Source: Bacteroidota bacterium | GTDB lineage: Bacteria; Bacteroidota; Bacteroidia; Cytophagales; Cyclobacteriaceae | Length of the DNA: 46,338 nt | Assembly (NCBI GenBank): GCA_023431285.1 | Contig: JAEYXN010000047.1 | Coordinates: forward strand, 1-46,338 | Reading direction: 5' to 3' | In this document: positions 1 through 8,404 of the stretch, in pieces | Layout of the letters: each line of letters opens with the position of its first letter | Position numbering within the stretch: position 1 is the first letter of the stretch | Position numbers and translations under genes: made by a program | Notes under the pieces: generated by a model | Databases searched by the model: none | Seen by the model: only the letters and a program-made list of their open reading frames with translations | Told to the model about the DNA's origin: nothing

Positions 1-363
1 ATCACTGCCGACACTGTCGTCGTTCTGGGAGATGAAGTATTGAACAAACCATCCGATCGGGCGCACGCAATTGAAATGCTTACAAGATTGTCCGGGCAAA
101 CACATCTCGTCATAACAGCAGTTTGCATCTTATCTTCCGACAAAGAAAAAGTCTTTCAGGATCACACCGACGTGACCTTCAAGAGGCTCACACAGGAAGA
201 GATAGAGTTCTACGTCGACCATTATAAACCATTTGACAAAGCTGGAGCATACGGAGCACAAGACTGGATTGGAATGGTGGCGGTGGAAAAGATCAATGGT
301 TCGTACTTCAATGTGATGGGTCTGCCGATACACAAAGTCTACCAGGAACTCGTGAACTGGTAA
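1..363 (+). CDS. Maf-family nucleoside triphosphate pyrophosphatase, C-terminal part (cut by window edge)
   Basis: The reading frame is open from base 1, so the N-terminus with the Maf SxSPRR loop lies outside the window. What remains starts at the Maf core (ITADTVV, containing the conserved Asp) and continues with NKPSDRAHAIEML, LSGQTHLVITAV, FDKAGAYGAQDWIG and the C-terminal GSYFNVMGLP motif, all typical of the family. Maf proteins hydrolyse non-canonical or pyrimidine nucleoside triphosphates (dTTP/UTP type) to the monophosphate and pyrophosphate in the cytoplasm. The TTG at 40 would give an implausibly short product and is not the true start. The TAA stop shares one base with the ATG of the next gene (TAATG), so the two are probably translationally coupled. 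Confidence 0.93.
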   Translation: MTADTVVVLGDEVLNKPSDRAHAIEMLTRLSGQTHLVITAVCILSSDKEKVFQDHTDVTFKRLTQEEIEFYVDHYKPFDKAGAYGAQDWIGMVAVEKINGSYFNVMGLPIHKVYQELVNW

Positions 364-1292
364 TGAAGAAAATCTGGAAATATCTCAAAGCTCATTTCAA
401 GGAAGATTTTGATCCGAACACTTATGTATCTGTGAGTATTTTTCTCGCGGTCGCGATTGTTACAAATTATATCACCGATTTTGAAGATTCAATTCTTGAC
501 AGCTTCACCGGTGTGACGAAGTATGTTCTTTACCTACTGTTTTATTCCCTCCCCTATTACTTCAGTGTTTTCATTGTAACCCGTAAGTCAAAACACCCCG
601 TGTGGACTTCGCAATTTTTCTTTAAGAGCGCCTTTGGATTAATGGTCCTCAGCTTGGATGCAAGCATGCCCTTTCTGCGGGCCATGATCTCCGGTGCACG
701 GGTGGAGATCTATTACTGGTTATACAAAGTGACCGTCAACCTGATCAGCATCGTAACGGTTTTGACGCCACTGTTTCTTTATTATTGTTTCTTCGAAAAA
801 AAGAAAGAAGGTTTCTATGGACTCACCCCTCAAAAGTTCGACATCTCGCCATACATACAGATGCTCCTTCTGATGATCCCTGTGCTTATCGCTGCAACGT
901 GGCTGCCGGGCTTCCTTACGCAATATCCGATGTATAAAGTAAATGAAGCTCACGAGTATTTCGGCGTGCCCGCGTTTGTTACAGCGCTTTCATATGAGTT
1001 CGCCTACGGGTTTGACTTCGTAACGGTGGAGCTACTGTTCAGAGGTTTTATGGTGATCGGGATGTCGGCGTTGCTTGGAAGGAAGGCAATCCTCCCGATG
1101 GCGGTTATCTATTGCTTTCTTCATTTTGGCAAACCTGCGGGGGAAGCCGTTAGTTCGATCTTTGGGGGGTACATTCTGGGCGTCATTGCCTACGAGACAC
1201 GCAGCATCTGGGGCGGTGTTATCGTCCATGTGGGGATTGCATGGTTGATGGAGATCATCAGCCTGATTGCTAAAACGATTAGGGTTGAATAG
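363..1292 (+). CDS. CPBP family intramembrane protease-like membrane protein
   Basis: 309 residues with about seven to eight hydrophobic segments. The C-terminal third has the CPBP/Rce1 layout: TVELLFRGFM (residues 221-230), YCFLHFGKP with His254, and GGVIVHVGIA with His289. These match the EExxxR, FxxxH and HxxxN blocks of intramembrane glutamic proteases, but the first Glu of the EE pair is Val222 and the Asn after the last His is Ala293. Glu223, Arg227, His254 and His289 are kept. Activity is therefore uncertain; a non-proteolytic role in protein maturation or export is possible. The start overlaps the Maf stop by one base and the 3' end overlaps the opposing O-antigen ligase-like gene by 14 bases. 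Confidence 0.85.
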   Translation: MKKIWKYLKAHFKEDFDPNTYVSVSIFLAVAIVTNYITDFEDSILDSFTGVTKYVLYLLFYSLPYYFSVFIVTRKSKHPVWTSQFFFKSAFGLMVLSLDASMPFLRAMISGARVEIYYWLYKVTVNLISIVTVLTPLFLYYCFFEKKKEGFYGLTPQKFDISPYIQMLLLMIPVLIAATWLPGFLTQYPMYKVNEAHEYFGVPAFVTALSYEFAYGFDFVTVELLFRGFMVIGMSALLGRKAILPMAVIYCFLHFGKPAGEAVSSIFGGYILGVIAYETRSIWGGVIVHVGIAWLMEIISLIAKTIRVE

Positions 1293-2538
1293 ACAGAGTC
1301 TCCGGAATCTTATTTATGCGTAGAAGCATATCCTTCATGAACAGCGCATTAAAGAAAGTGAAGAAGAGAAGCCCGCTTTGACCTCGCAGCATCGACTCTG
1401 ATAAAAAACAAACAAAAATGATTGTAAGAAAGGTGAAGTATCTCAGCTCTCGGTATTTCAGGGACAAATAAAACGGATAGAAAAACATAACGCAGAGAAC
1501 GAAGAATCCAAACAATCCATGCTTAACCAGGCTGCTCAAGAACTCGTTGTGGGCGTCATGACGATGTCCTACCCAATTCTTTTCTTCGTAACATTTGGAG
1601 ATTGTATCAACCTCATCGCCCGTTCCATATCCAAACAGAATGTGTCCGTCTAGCCAGGACTCTACCGAGCACGTCCAGCTCTTGAGGTGATAGCTGACGG
1701 AGTTTACTTGTTCAGTGGTGATATCTGCTTCAAGGACTGCGTCAACGAGGCGCTGGCGAAGCTGCGGGATAAAACTGATGGATAGGATAAACGTCGCGAC
1801 GATCACGATCGAATAAACCCAGAGCCACAACCTCCTGTTCAGGCCTATTAAAGAGAATCCAATAAGGAACATTGTGCACAGGAGCGCCACATATCCGGCA
1901 CGGGAAGCGAGTTGAAAGGAGAATATCAGAAGAAAGAGAATGATAATGCTCATCCAATAATGGCCCTTCAGTTGCCTCATGTAAACGACTATAGAGAATA
2001 TCGACAGGCAAATAAATAATGTAAGGAAGGTCGGATGCATTTTTCTGAGAGGCTCGGTCAATGCGACGTTGGCGTAGCGTCCTTCAAGGAAAAAAGCTGT
2101 CAGAGGCTTTTCTTTTTCAATGATGTCAAAGACAGCAACGGCTGTGCAATACAAGCACGCGATAAGAGTCGATAGTACAAATACCGCGAGAAGTCGTTCT
2201 ATATGTCGCCGGTCTATTCCGCTTGCAAGGATTACTACCGGCATGATGACCATCGCTAGCTTGCTTTCCAGCCGGTGAAATCCATAGTCAAGGTTTTCGG
2301 TGTACGTGATTCCGATCAATTCCACAAGATATACGGAAATCAATAGGAGAATAAAAAGGATTACGGGACGAGAGAAGTATCTCCTGTTCTGTTTGATGAA
2401 TAACAGCCATAAACTTCCTGAAACGACAATACAAATATTAGTGTAATGCGCGCGCCAAGGGATGAATAGCGCCACGCCAGCTAAGCCAAGAAACAATAGA
2501 AACAAAGCAGTCCGATCCTGCTGGATTCTTTTAGGCAT
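1279..2538 (-). CDS. O-antigen ligase/polymerase-like membrane protein
   Basis: 419 residues, strongly hydrophobic with roughly ten to twelve predicted membrane spans and a large periplasmic loop in the second half. That loop carries LFGYGTGD and HDAHNEFLSSLVKHGLFG, the pattern of the O-antigen ligase (Wzy_C/WaaL-like) family, in which a His in the loop is important. Such proteins join lipid-linked glycans to each other or to an acceptor at the periplasmic face of the inner membrane. It overlaps the upstream GT-D gene by 8 bases, so the two are probably co-transcribed. The sequence alone does not separate ligase from polymerase. Confidence 0.85.
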   Translation of the reverse strand: MPKRIQQDRTALFLLFLGLAGVALFIPWRAHYTNICIVVSGSLWLLFIKQNRRYFSRPVILFILLLISVYLVELIGITYTENLDYGFHRLESKLAMVIMPVVILASGIDRRHIERLLAVFVLSTLIACLYCTAVAVFDIIEKEKPLTAFFLEGRYANVALTEPLRKMHPTFLTLFICLSIFSIVVYMRQLKGHYWMSIIILFLLIFSFQLASRAGYVALLCTMFLIGFSLIGLNRRLWLWVYSIVIVATFILSISFIPQLRQRLVDAVLEADITTEQVNSVSYHLKSWTCSVESWLDGHILFGYGTGDEVDTISKCYEEKNWVGHRHDAHNEFLSSLVKHGLFGFFVLCVMFFYPFYLSLKYRELRYFTFLTIIFVCFLSESMLRGQSGLLFFTFFNALFMKDMLLRINKIPETLSIQP

Positions 2539-3274
2539 TCAACTCCTGGTATTTACTACCTAGTTTTTTGTGATAGTTTCTGGTGTTCTTACCAACGAAT
2601 GGGTCGAGGAGGCTTCCTATGTCAAGAATAAATCCTTGAAAATTGCCATGTAGCTGATCAACCATCCAATTTGATGTCATGCCTGCGCAAAAGAGAACGG
2701 CATCAACAGGCTTTCCTTTCGTGATGCTGGTAATCTCTTTCATTATGCGTTCACGTTCGGTCCAACAGTTTACAACAGGAACCTCGACGAAATCAAAATC
2801 AAAATGCTGGAACTTCCTAAGGTAACCCGGACCAACAAGGATAACAGCCTTCTTTTTCAGTTCGTCAAAGAATTCCTTGATCCGTCCCGCCACGCTGGCG
2901 TCGTGAAAAACATCGGCATCGACCCACCAAAGATCGTTAGCTTGAATGTTGTTAGAGCGGAGGAATTGGTCAATTTTGCTTCCCATCATCTTATCGTATG
3001 CCAGTCGCTGCATTCCCAACATATACGACACCCTTTTCGTGAGTATGATGCGCAGTTCTGTCCTCATGGAATCAAAATACTGGTGACCGTCACAATTGGT
3101 TTCATCCTGTCCTTTTAAGTGCAGGACTGCTTCCCATTCACCGTCTCCCCAACGCGAAAAAGTGAAGGGTTTATTCTCCCGTAACCGCCCCAGTATGTAG
3201 TCGTAATTTTCCCGGGTCGGCTTTAGCTTAATCAGCCCTCCACGATTTAACAACTGCTTGATTTTCTTAATCAT
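2531..3274 (-). CDS. GT-D fold (DUF1792-type) glycosyltransferase
   Basis: 247 residues, soluble. The N-terminal third has FTFSRWGDGEWEAV, the hallmark of the GT-D glycosyltransferase domain first known as DUF1792, followed by QYFDSMRTELR and, later, VILVGPGYLRKF and DAVLFCAGMTSNWMVDQL, which agree with the Rossmann-like core. Characterised members add a sugar to a glycan or to glycosylated serine-rich protein; the donor and acceptor here are unknown. It sits between a GT2 gene (29 bases upstream) and the O-antigen ligase-like gene (8-base overlap), so a role in building a surface glycan is the natural inference. Confidence 0.85.
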   Translation of the reverse strand: MIKKIKQLLNRGGLIKLKPTRENYDYILGRLRENKPFTFSRWGDGEWEAVLHLKGQDETNCDGHQYFDSMRTELRIILTKRVSYMLGMQRLAYDKMMGSKIDQFLRSNNIQANDLWWVDADVFHDASVAGRIKEFFDELKKKAVILVGPGYLRKFQHFDFDFVEVPVVNCWTERERIMKEITSITKGKPVDAVLFCAGMTSNWMVDQLHGNFQGFILDIGSLLDPFVGKNTRNYHKKLGSKYQELNA

Positions 3275-3303
3275 AAATCAAAAGTAACACTGATTGAAAA
3301 ATA

Positions 3304-4146
3304 TTACAACGAAGTGGTGGGGTCCGAGCGTTTTTGAATACCGTAAGGCGTGAAGTATTCCTTGCTTTTCAATACTTGCCGGAAGATCTCCTCGTTGACC
3401 TTTGATCGTTTAAGTTTCGGATGATCGAAATGATATTGGACCGCCATATTCTTAATCATCTTCACTCTGACGTTATTCCAGCGAAGCCTGACTTCGATGT
3501 CTGTATCCTCCCCCACGGCCGGAGCCTGATATCTTTCGTCGAAGCCGTTTATTGCGAGAAGGTCTTCACGATGAATGGAGAAATTACTTCCCAATACACC
3601 AGTTAGTTTCCGATTTAGGAAGGATCGTAACAGGCTATTGCGGACATATAAACCCTTGATCGTATGAGTTGATTTTCCGAATAACCCGTCGAGCATAACC
3701 TTAAACGCGAATCCCTTCTCAAGAATTCCAGTTCTGACATTCTCCTCATTGAGAAGCGGCGCCAGTTTTCTGGAAACGTTAGCACGACGCCCGGCAAGGA
3801 CGGTCGCGGCAGAACGATTTGCAAAGTGTTCTTCAACAAACCGGTGGTCTGGAACACAATCGCCATCAATGAAGATTAGGTAGTTGCTACGGGCTGAAAC
3901 GATGGCCTTGTTGAGGATGATGGTTTTCCGAAAACCAAGATCCTCATGCCAAAGGTGCTGAATATCAATGGGAGATCGCAACTTTATAACTTCAATCTCA
4001 GCAACCACCTCGGTGCGCGATCCGTCATCAGCAACGATCACTTCAAAATCACGAAACGTCTGGCGTTCAAGCGCGGCAAGAATGATCCGAAGGTATTCGA
4101 TTCGATTGTAAAAGGAGATTATCAAAGATGCCGAGTACTGCTTCAT
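3304..4146 (-). CDS. Family 2 glycosyltransferase
   Basis: 280 residues from the chosen ATG at 4146 (MKQYSASLIISFYNR), which puts the first beta strand of the GT-A fold at the N-terminus as usual. Asp40-Asp41 lie in the VADDGS nucleotide-binding motif, Asp94-Gly95-Asp96 (FIDGDC) is the metal-binding DxD equivalent, and FDERYQAPAVGEDTDIEVRL is a galactosyltransferase-like C-terminal block with the Glu-Asp pair. It transfers an activated sugar to a glycan in the cytoplasm; the specificity is unknown. An in-frame ATG at 4212 would add 22 residues before the fold and run across the divergent promoter region, so it was not used. First gene of the leftward unit with the GT-D and O-antigen ligase-like genes. 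Confidence 0.9.
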   Translation of the reverse strand: MKQYSASLIISFYNRIEYLRIILAALERQTFRDFEVIVADDGSRTEVVAEIEVIKLRSPIDIQHLWHEDLGFRKTIILNKAIVSARSNYLIFIDGDCVPDHRFVEEHFANRSAATVLAGRRANVSRKLAPLLNEENVRTGILEKGFAFKVMLDGLFGKSTHTIKGLYVRNSLLRSFLNRKLTGVLGSNFSIHREDLLAINGFDERYQAPAVGEDTDIEVRLRWNNVRVKMIKNMAVQYHFDHPKLKRSKVNEEIFRQVLKSKEYFTPYGIQKRSDPTTSL

Positions 4147-4213
4147 TTTGTTACTTTTGACAGGATCACGCGCGCATGTCGCCCGGGTAAACATAATCGA
4201 AAACGGCCACATA

Positions 4214-5308
4214 ATGAAGGTATTACATCTCAGCAGTGAAAAGGCCTGGCGAGGGGGCGAACAACAAATCGCTTACCTGATTGAAGAGCTTGAAAAACGG
4301 GGCGTTGAAAACATGGTGCTTGCCAGGAAAGGGTCAGAATTCGAAAAATACTGTTATCGCCGTAACATCCGAGTCTATGGCGTTCCCTTCAGTAGCGCTC
4401 TGGACCTCCGTGCCGCAAAAGCAATTAAGATCTTATGCAAGGAGCACGGGATCCACCTCGTTCACATGCACAGCGCCAAATCGCATAGTCTGGGTGTTCT
4501 GTCCGCGATGATGGGTAATCCAGTCCCTCTTGTGCTTAGCCGGCGCGTTGTATTCCCTCCAGGCAAGAACTGGTTCACCCGCTGGAAATATAACCACCAT
4601 TCCATTAAGAAGATTATTTGCGTATCTGATAAGATAAAGGCTATCATGCAAAGTTACCTTAAGGAGCCGAGGAAAAGTGTCACGGTTCACAGTGGAATTG
4701 ATACAAAAAAATTCATCGATCATGTGAACAGTAACAAACTCCGGAAGAGCCTAAATCTTTCCCCCGAGACATTCCTTATCGGGAATACTTCCGCGCTCGA
4801 AGCCGAAAAAGATTACAACACCTTCATTCATACGATTGCCAACCTTGCTGCAGCGAATTTGCCTGTGACCGGAATCATCATGGGAAGTGGCAGTAAAGAA
4901 GCCGAACTAAAAGCCCTGGTGAAACAACTTTCTTTATCAGACCGGATTATTTTCACAGGATACAGAGAAGATGTTGTTGAGCTTCTCCCGGGATTAAACA
5001 TTTTTCTCATGACCTCCGCCCAGGAAGGACTTGGCACATCGGTCCTGGATGCGTTTGCTGCAAAAGTAGCCGTGGTCGCAACACACGCGGGCGGAATTCC
5101 GGAGATGGTACATCATGGAAAAACCGGACTACTTGCTCCAATTGGCGACGCTGCATTGCTTGGCGCACACATTGCCCGACTAATATCCGACCCAGATTTC
5201 ATGCATACACTTGTCTCCAACGGCCAATTGATATTGAGCGATTTTTCAAAAGAACGGACCGCCGAAAAAACACTCGGAATCTACCACGAAATATTACAAC
5301 AAAGCTGA
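4214..5308 (+). CDS. Family 4 glycosyltransferase
   Basis: 364 residues with two Rossmann lobes (GT-B). The N-terminus has MKVLHLSSEKAWRGGEQQ, the usual Gly-rich loop, and the C-terminal lobe has IGNTSALEAEKDY, IFTGYREDV and QEGLGTSVLDAFA. The last is the EX7E nucleotide-sugar motif with Asp as second acid, a variant common in the EGLGTS subgroup. The ATG at 4214 was preferred over an upstream TTG at 4148 because it starts directly on the first beta strand. Divergent from the GT2 gene across 67 bases; the 3' end overlaps the opposing GT4 gene by 15 bases. Sugar and acceptor are unknown. Confidence 0.92.
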   Translation: MKVLHLSSEKAWRGGEQQIAYLIEELEKRGVENMVLARKGSEFEKYCYRRNIRVYGVPFSSALDLRAAKAIKILCKEHGIHLVHMHSAKSHSLGVLSAMMGNPVPLVLSRRVVFPPGKNWFTRWKYNHHSIKKIICVSDKIKAIMQSYLKEPRKSVTVHSGIDTKKFIDHVNSNKLRKSLNLSPETFLIGNTSALEAEKDYNTFIHTIANLAAANLPVTGIIMGSGSKEAELKALVKQLSLSDRIIFTGYREDVVELLPGLNIFLMTSAQEGLGTSVLDAFAAKVAVVATHAGGIPEMVHHGKTGLLAPIGDAALLGAHIARLISDPDFMHTLVSNGQLILSDFSKERTAEKTLGIYHEILQQS

Positions 5309-6421
5309 GTATTCTCTGAACAGGTCGCTGGCAATGCTGGTGGGAAGAAACTTCTTTACATACTGCGCCGACCTTCCGGTCATCCGTTGTCTTAAATCCT
5401 CGTCACTCAGAACTTGGTTCAGACATGATGCGAGTTGCCCGTGGTCTTGCGGATCCACATAGCATGAATCCGGGCCCCCGGCTTCCTCAAGACAGGAGCC
5501 GGTTGCGGCTATGACAGGTATTCCTGATTCTATGGCCTCGACAATTGGAATTCCGAAACCTTCAAATTCCGACGGGTAAACGAATACTTCTGCCATCTGA
5601 TAAATAGTGGGCAAATGGGCGAATGATACATTCTCGAGAAAAACGAGCTCGTCAACGACACCCAAATCGCGTGCGATCCTAAGCACGAAATCCTTATATT
5701 TTGTCGAGCGCCCGACAACGACAAGCTTCAGCCTACAATCGGGAGAAAGCAAAGGCAAAGCCTTCACAAGTAAGGCCAGATTCTTGCGGGTCTCGACTGT
5801 CCCTACGTTAAGTATGTATCTATCCGGAAGTTTGTAAGCCGATTTGATCGCGGCGCGTTGCCCTGCGCTTGGCATTGTTCTAAATGATGGATGGCATCCC
5901 TGGTAGACCACCCTGATCTTCGTGCGAGATACTTTCAGGAAATGTGCAACATCATCCGCGGTCTGCTCACTGATTGCAATAATGAGGTCCGCCCTCCGGC
6001 ATGCGGATAGAACTTTCGCTTTATAGATTGCGACGTCGATCGGATTGTAATACTGTGGATAACGGAAAAAAATCAGATCGTGCACCGTCACAACAGTCTT
6101 CACTTTCGAGGGAAGATAAAGCGGGATTTCCTGACTCAGCCCATGGAAAATATCGAGCTTTTGAACAGCGGGTTCCTGACTGACAAGAACGCTGCGCCAC
6201 AGTGAACGGACTGCTTTTTCTATTCCGGATGGGCCAATAGCCTGTACGTTAGGTCGTGAAAGAATATGATCGTATTCAGGATGACTTTTAATACGCGGCG
6301 CGAAGAGCGAATACGATTCTTCCGGATACCCCTTGCTCAGGGCATCTACGACAAAGCGGGAATAGTTTCCGAGGCCGGTAAAGTTGCTGAAGAACCTTTT
6401 GGCATCGAAACCGATAAGCAT
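5294..6421 (-). CDS. Family 4 glycosyltransferase (mannosyltransferase-like)
   Basis: 375 residues, GT-B fold. The N-terminal FSNFTGLGNYSRFV loop, the VTVHDLIFFRYP motif after the first lobe, YILNVGTVETRKNL at the start of the second lobe and SEFEGFGIPIVEAIESG (complete EX7E) are typical of GT4 enzymes of the WbaZ/mannosyltransferase kind. It should add a hexose to a growing glycan at the cytoplasmic face of the membrane. Its ATG shares one base with the stop of ppa (TAATG), which points to co-transcription. That partner may be functional, since glycan building from nucleotide sugars releases pyrophosphate upstream. Confidence 0.92.
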   Translation of the reverse strand: MLIGFDAKRFFSNFTGLGNYSRFVVDALSKGYPEESYSLFAPRIKSHPEYDHILSRPNVQAIGPSGIEKAVRSLWRSVLVSQEPAVQKLDIFHGLSQEIPLYLPSKVKTVVTVHDLIFFRYPQYYNPIDVAIYKAKVLSACRRADLIIAISEQTADDVAHFLKVSRTKIRVVYQGCHPSFRTMPSAGQRAAIKSAYKLPDRYILNVGTVETRKNLALLVKALPLLSPDCRLKLVVVGRSTKYKDFVLRIARDLGVVDELVFLENVSFAHLPTIYQMAEVFVYPSEFEGFGIPIVEAIESGIPVIAATGSCLEEAGGPDSCYVDPQDHGQLASCLNQVLSDEDLRQRMTGRSAQYVKKFLPTSIASDLFREYSALL

Positions 6422-6957
6422 TATTTACGAAAAGTTGATTGATAAAAATCGATGCTGGTTTTGATGATGGCGTGCGCTTCTTCTTTCGACTTAATCTCAT
6501 CCACAACGACCTTCTTGTTCTCCAGAGATTTATAGTTTTCGAAGAAGTGTCTCAATTCCGCCAGAAGGTGAACAGGGAGATCCTTAACATCGTTGATGTG
6601 GCTAACGCTTGGATCGTTTTCCGCTACCGCAATAATCTTATCGTCAGCTTCTCCTCTGTCAATCATTTGCATAACACCGATTACTTTGGACGAAATCAGG
6701 CATCGAGGAACCACGGTTACCTGAGTCAATACAACGATGTCCAGTGGATCATGATCTTCACCAAGTGTCTGAGGAATGAAGCCGTAGTTCAACGGATAGT
6801 ACATAGAGGCATAGATCACGCGATCAAGCTTTATGAGCCCGCTCTCTTTATCAATCTCATATTTAGCACGCGAGCCCTTCGGAATTTCAATTATGCCATT
6901 GACGACGTGAGGGGGATTGTCGCCAATTGAGACTTCATGCCACGGGTGTTGAACCAT
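6421..6957 (-). CDS. ppa: Inorganic pyrophosphatase (family I)
   Basis: 178 residues, the normal size for a bacterial family I enzyme. IPKGSRAKYEID, the YPLNYGFIPQT block and EDHDPLDIVVL, the signature that holds the Mg2+-binding aspartates, are all present. The enzyme hydrolyses pyrophosphate to phosphate in the cytoplasm and so drives biosynthetic reactions. It is separated from the upstream HlyD gene by a bidirectional hairpin terminator (6985-7012), so it should have its own promoter in or near that gap, and it is followed by a GT4 gene with a one-base overlap. Confidence 0.97.
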   Translation of the reverse strand: MVQHPWHEVSIGDNPPHVVNGIIEIPKGSRAKYEIDKESGLIKLDRVIYASMYYPLNYGFIPQTLGEDHDPLDIVVLTQVTVVPRCLISSKVIGVMQMIDRGEADDKIIAVAENDPSVSHINDVKDLPVHLLAELRHFFENYKSLENKKVVVDEIKSKEEAHAIIKTSIDFYQSTFRK

Positions 6958-6984
6958 ATTGCTTTATTTCGCGCAATATTAATG

Positions 6985-7012
6985 AAAAAGCCCCGGAAGA
7001 ACGGGGCTTTTT
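6985..7012 (-). terminator. Rho-independent terminator after the sdaAB-TolC-HlyD unit
   Basis: Perfect 11-base stem (AAAAAGCCCCG / CGGGGCTTTTT) around a six-base loop. Read leftward it ends in a T-run six bases after the stop of the HlyD-like gene, as expected for the end of that operon. No leftward gene can be read through it into ppa without escape. Confidence 0.88.
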
Positions 7013-7017
7013 GGTTT

Positions 7018-8391
7018 TTACTTTGTCTCGGCCGGCTTCTTGGCCTTGTTATCCTGCTTGGTCTCCTTTACATGATCTCCATCATTCAAACGTTTCGAAA
7101 CTGCCAGGAATGGACCTTTTATTACCACTGCGGACTCCGACAAACCAGACAAGATTTCGATGTTGTCGTAGTCGCTGATTCCGGTTGTTACCTCAACCTT
7201 TTTCGCAACACCATTTTCCACTACGAAGACAACGGTTTTATCTCCTGTTTTCTTTTGAGGTGTGTTGGAAGTAGCCTGCGCATTTGGATTGGATTTTTCA
7301 TCGGAGCCGTTCTGCGCATTTTCATTCCGCGTTGTCACGGAGGCCAGAGGAACAGAAAGAACGTTGTCCTTGCGGGTGGTGAGAATTTCCACACTGGCCG
7401 TCATCCCCGGACGGAAAGGAAAACGATTGCCTCCCCTCACCAGGTCCGCGTATGAGCTGCTCAGAATTAGAATGCGAACTTCAAATTCTGTAATCGCATC
7501 GGCGGAAGCTTTGTCCTTTGCCGTATTGGCGATCAGCGTCACAATACCTTTGAATTCCTTGTTCTGGTTTGAATATGCATCCACGTCGATGATGGCTGTA
7601 TCTCCAGCGTGAACCCTTACGATATCATTCTCATTGACGTTAACACGAACTTCCATTTTGTTAAGGTCGGCGATCCGGAGCATTTCCGTACCCGCCATTG
7701 TAGCCGTTCCAACCACACGCTCACCCTGCCGTACAATCAGCTTGGAAACAATCCCATTCATTGGTGCTTCTACAGTCGTTTTACGGTAAGCTTCTCTCGC
7801 CTCATTAAGCGACGCCTGTGTGCTGGTGATTACGTGATTGGAGGCATCAACACCTTTTTTCGCAGCCGCGAGATCGTTCTTTGCAACTTCATAGTTCTGA
7901 GTTGCCAGATCGAACTCAGATTGTGAGATCACATTCTCTTTGAACAACTTCTCCTGGCGTTCGAATTCCGCCTGCGCGCGAACTAACTGTGCCTGTGAGC
8001 GCGCAAGACTTGCTTTGGATTGTTCAAGATTGGCATACTGTTGACTCAATCCCGCCTCGGCACGTTCCAGTTGGCTCTTCCATGTGTCAGGACGAATACG
8101 TACCAGGTCCTGCCCCTGCCTTACAGAATCACCTTCTTCAATAAGGAGGTCGATGATCTCACCAGAAACCTCCGGAGCGATCTTCACTTCTGTTACCGGC
8201 TGAATAGTCCCTGATGCGCTGACTTTTTCAACGATGCTTACGCGACTGACCTTGGCCATCTCGACTTCTATTTCATTCGGTTTGCCGATCCACCCGGCAG
8301 ACTTGCCAACGATCAAAAACAGTAGGATAAACACAAGCGAGCCGATGAGCCAATAAACAAGCTTGTTAGATTTTTTTCTTTGCTTTGCCAT
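7018..8391 (-). CDS. HlyD/MacA-type efflux periplasmic adaptor (membrane fusion protein)
   Basis: 457 residues. A Lys-rich N-terminus and one membrane anchor (about residues 12-30) are followed by a barrel-sandwich strand (SASGTIQPVTEVKIAPEVSG), a long coiled-coil hairpin (about 105-205, rich in Ala, Gln, Arg), the returning half of the sandwich (TTVEAPMNGIVSKLIVRQGE) and a beta-barrel domain. A 60-residue insertion of Asn/Ser/Lys near residues 365-395 and a Lys-rich tail are unusual additions. Such adaptors bridge an inner-membrane ABC or RND pump to a TolC-like channel, and the TolC gene lies 13 bases upstream. No pump gene is adjacent, so the pump must be encoded elsewhere. Confidence 0.92.
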   Translation of the reverse strand: MAKQRKKSNKLVYWLIGSLVFILLFLIVGKSAGWIGKPNEIEVEMAKVSRVSIVEKVSASGTIQPVTEVKIAPEVSGEIIDLLIEEGDSVRQGQDLVRIRPDTWKSQLERAEAGLSQQYANLEQSKASLARSQAQLVRAQAEFERQEKLFKENVISQSEFDLATQNYEVAKNDLAAAKKGVDASNHVITSTQASLNEAREAYRKTTVEAPMNGIVSKLIVRQGERVVGTATMAGTEMLRIADLNKMEVRVNVNENDIVRVHAGDTAIIDVDAYSNQNKEFKGIVTLIANTAKDKASADAITEFEVRILILSSSYADLVRGGNRFPFRPGMTASVEILTTRKDNVLSVPLASVTTRNENAQNGSDEKSNPNAQATSNTPQKKTGDKTVVFVVENGVAKKVEVTTGISDYDNIEILSGLSESAVVIKGPFLAVSKRLNDGDHVKETKQDNKAKKPAETK

Positions 8392-8404
8392 TTAAGTTAG
8401 AATA

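Noticed and set aside
4146..4214. Longer starts for the GT2 gene (ATG at 4212) and the GT4 gene (TTG at 4148), which would make the two divergent genes overlap.
   Set aside because: Both extensions precede the first beta strand of the fold and would leave no room for promoters.
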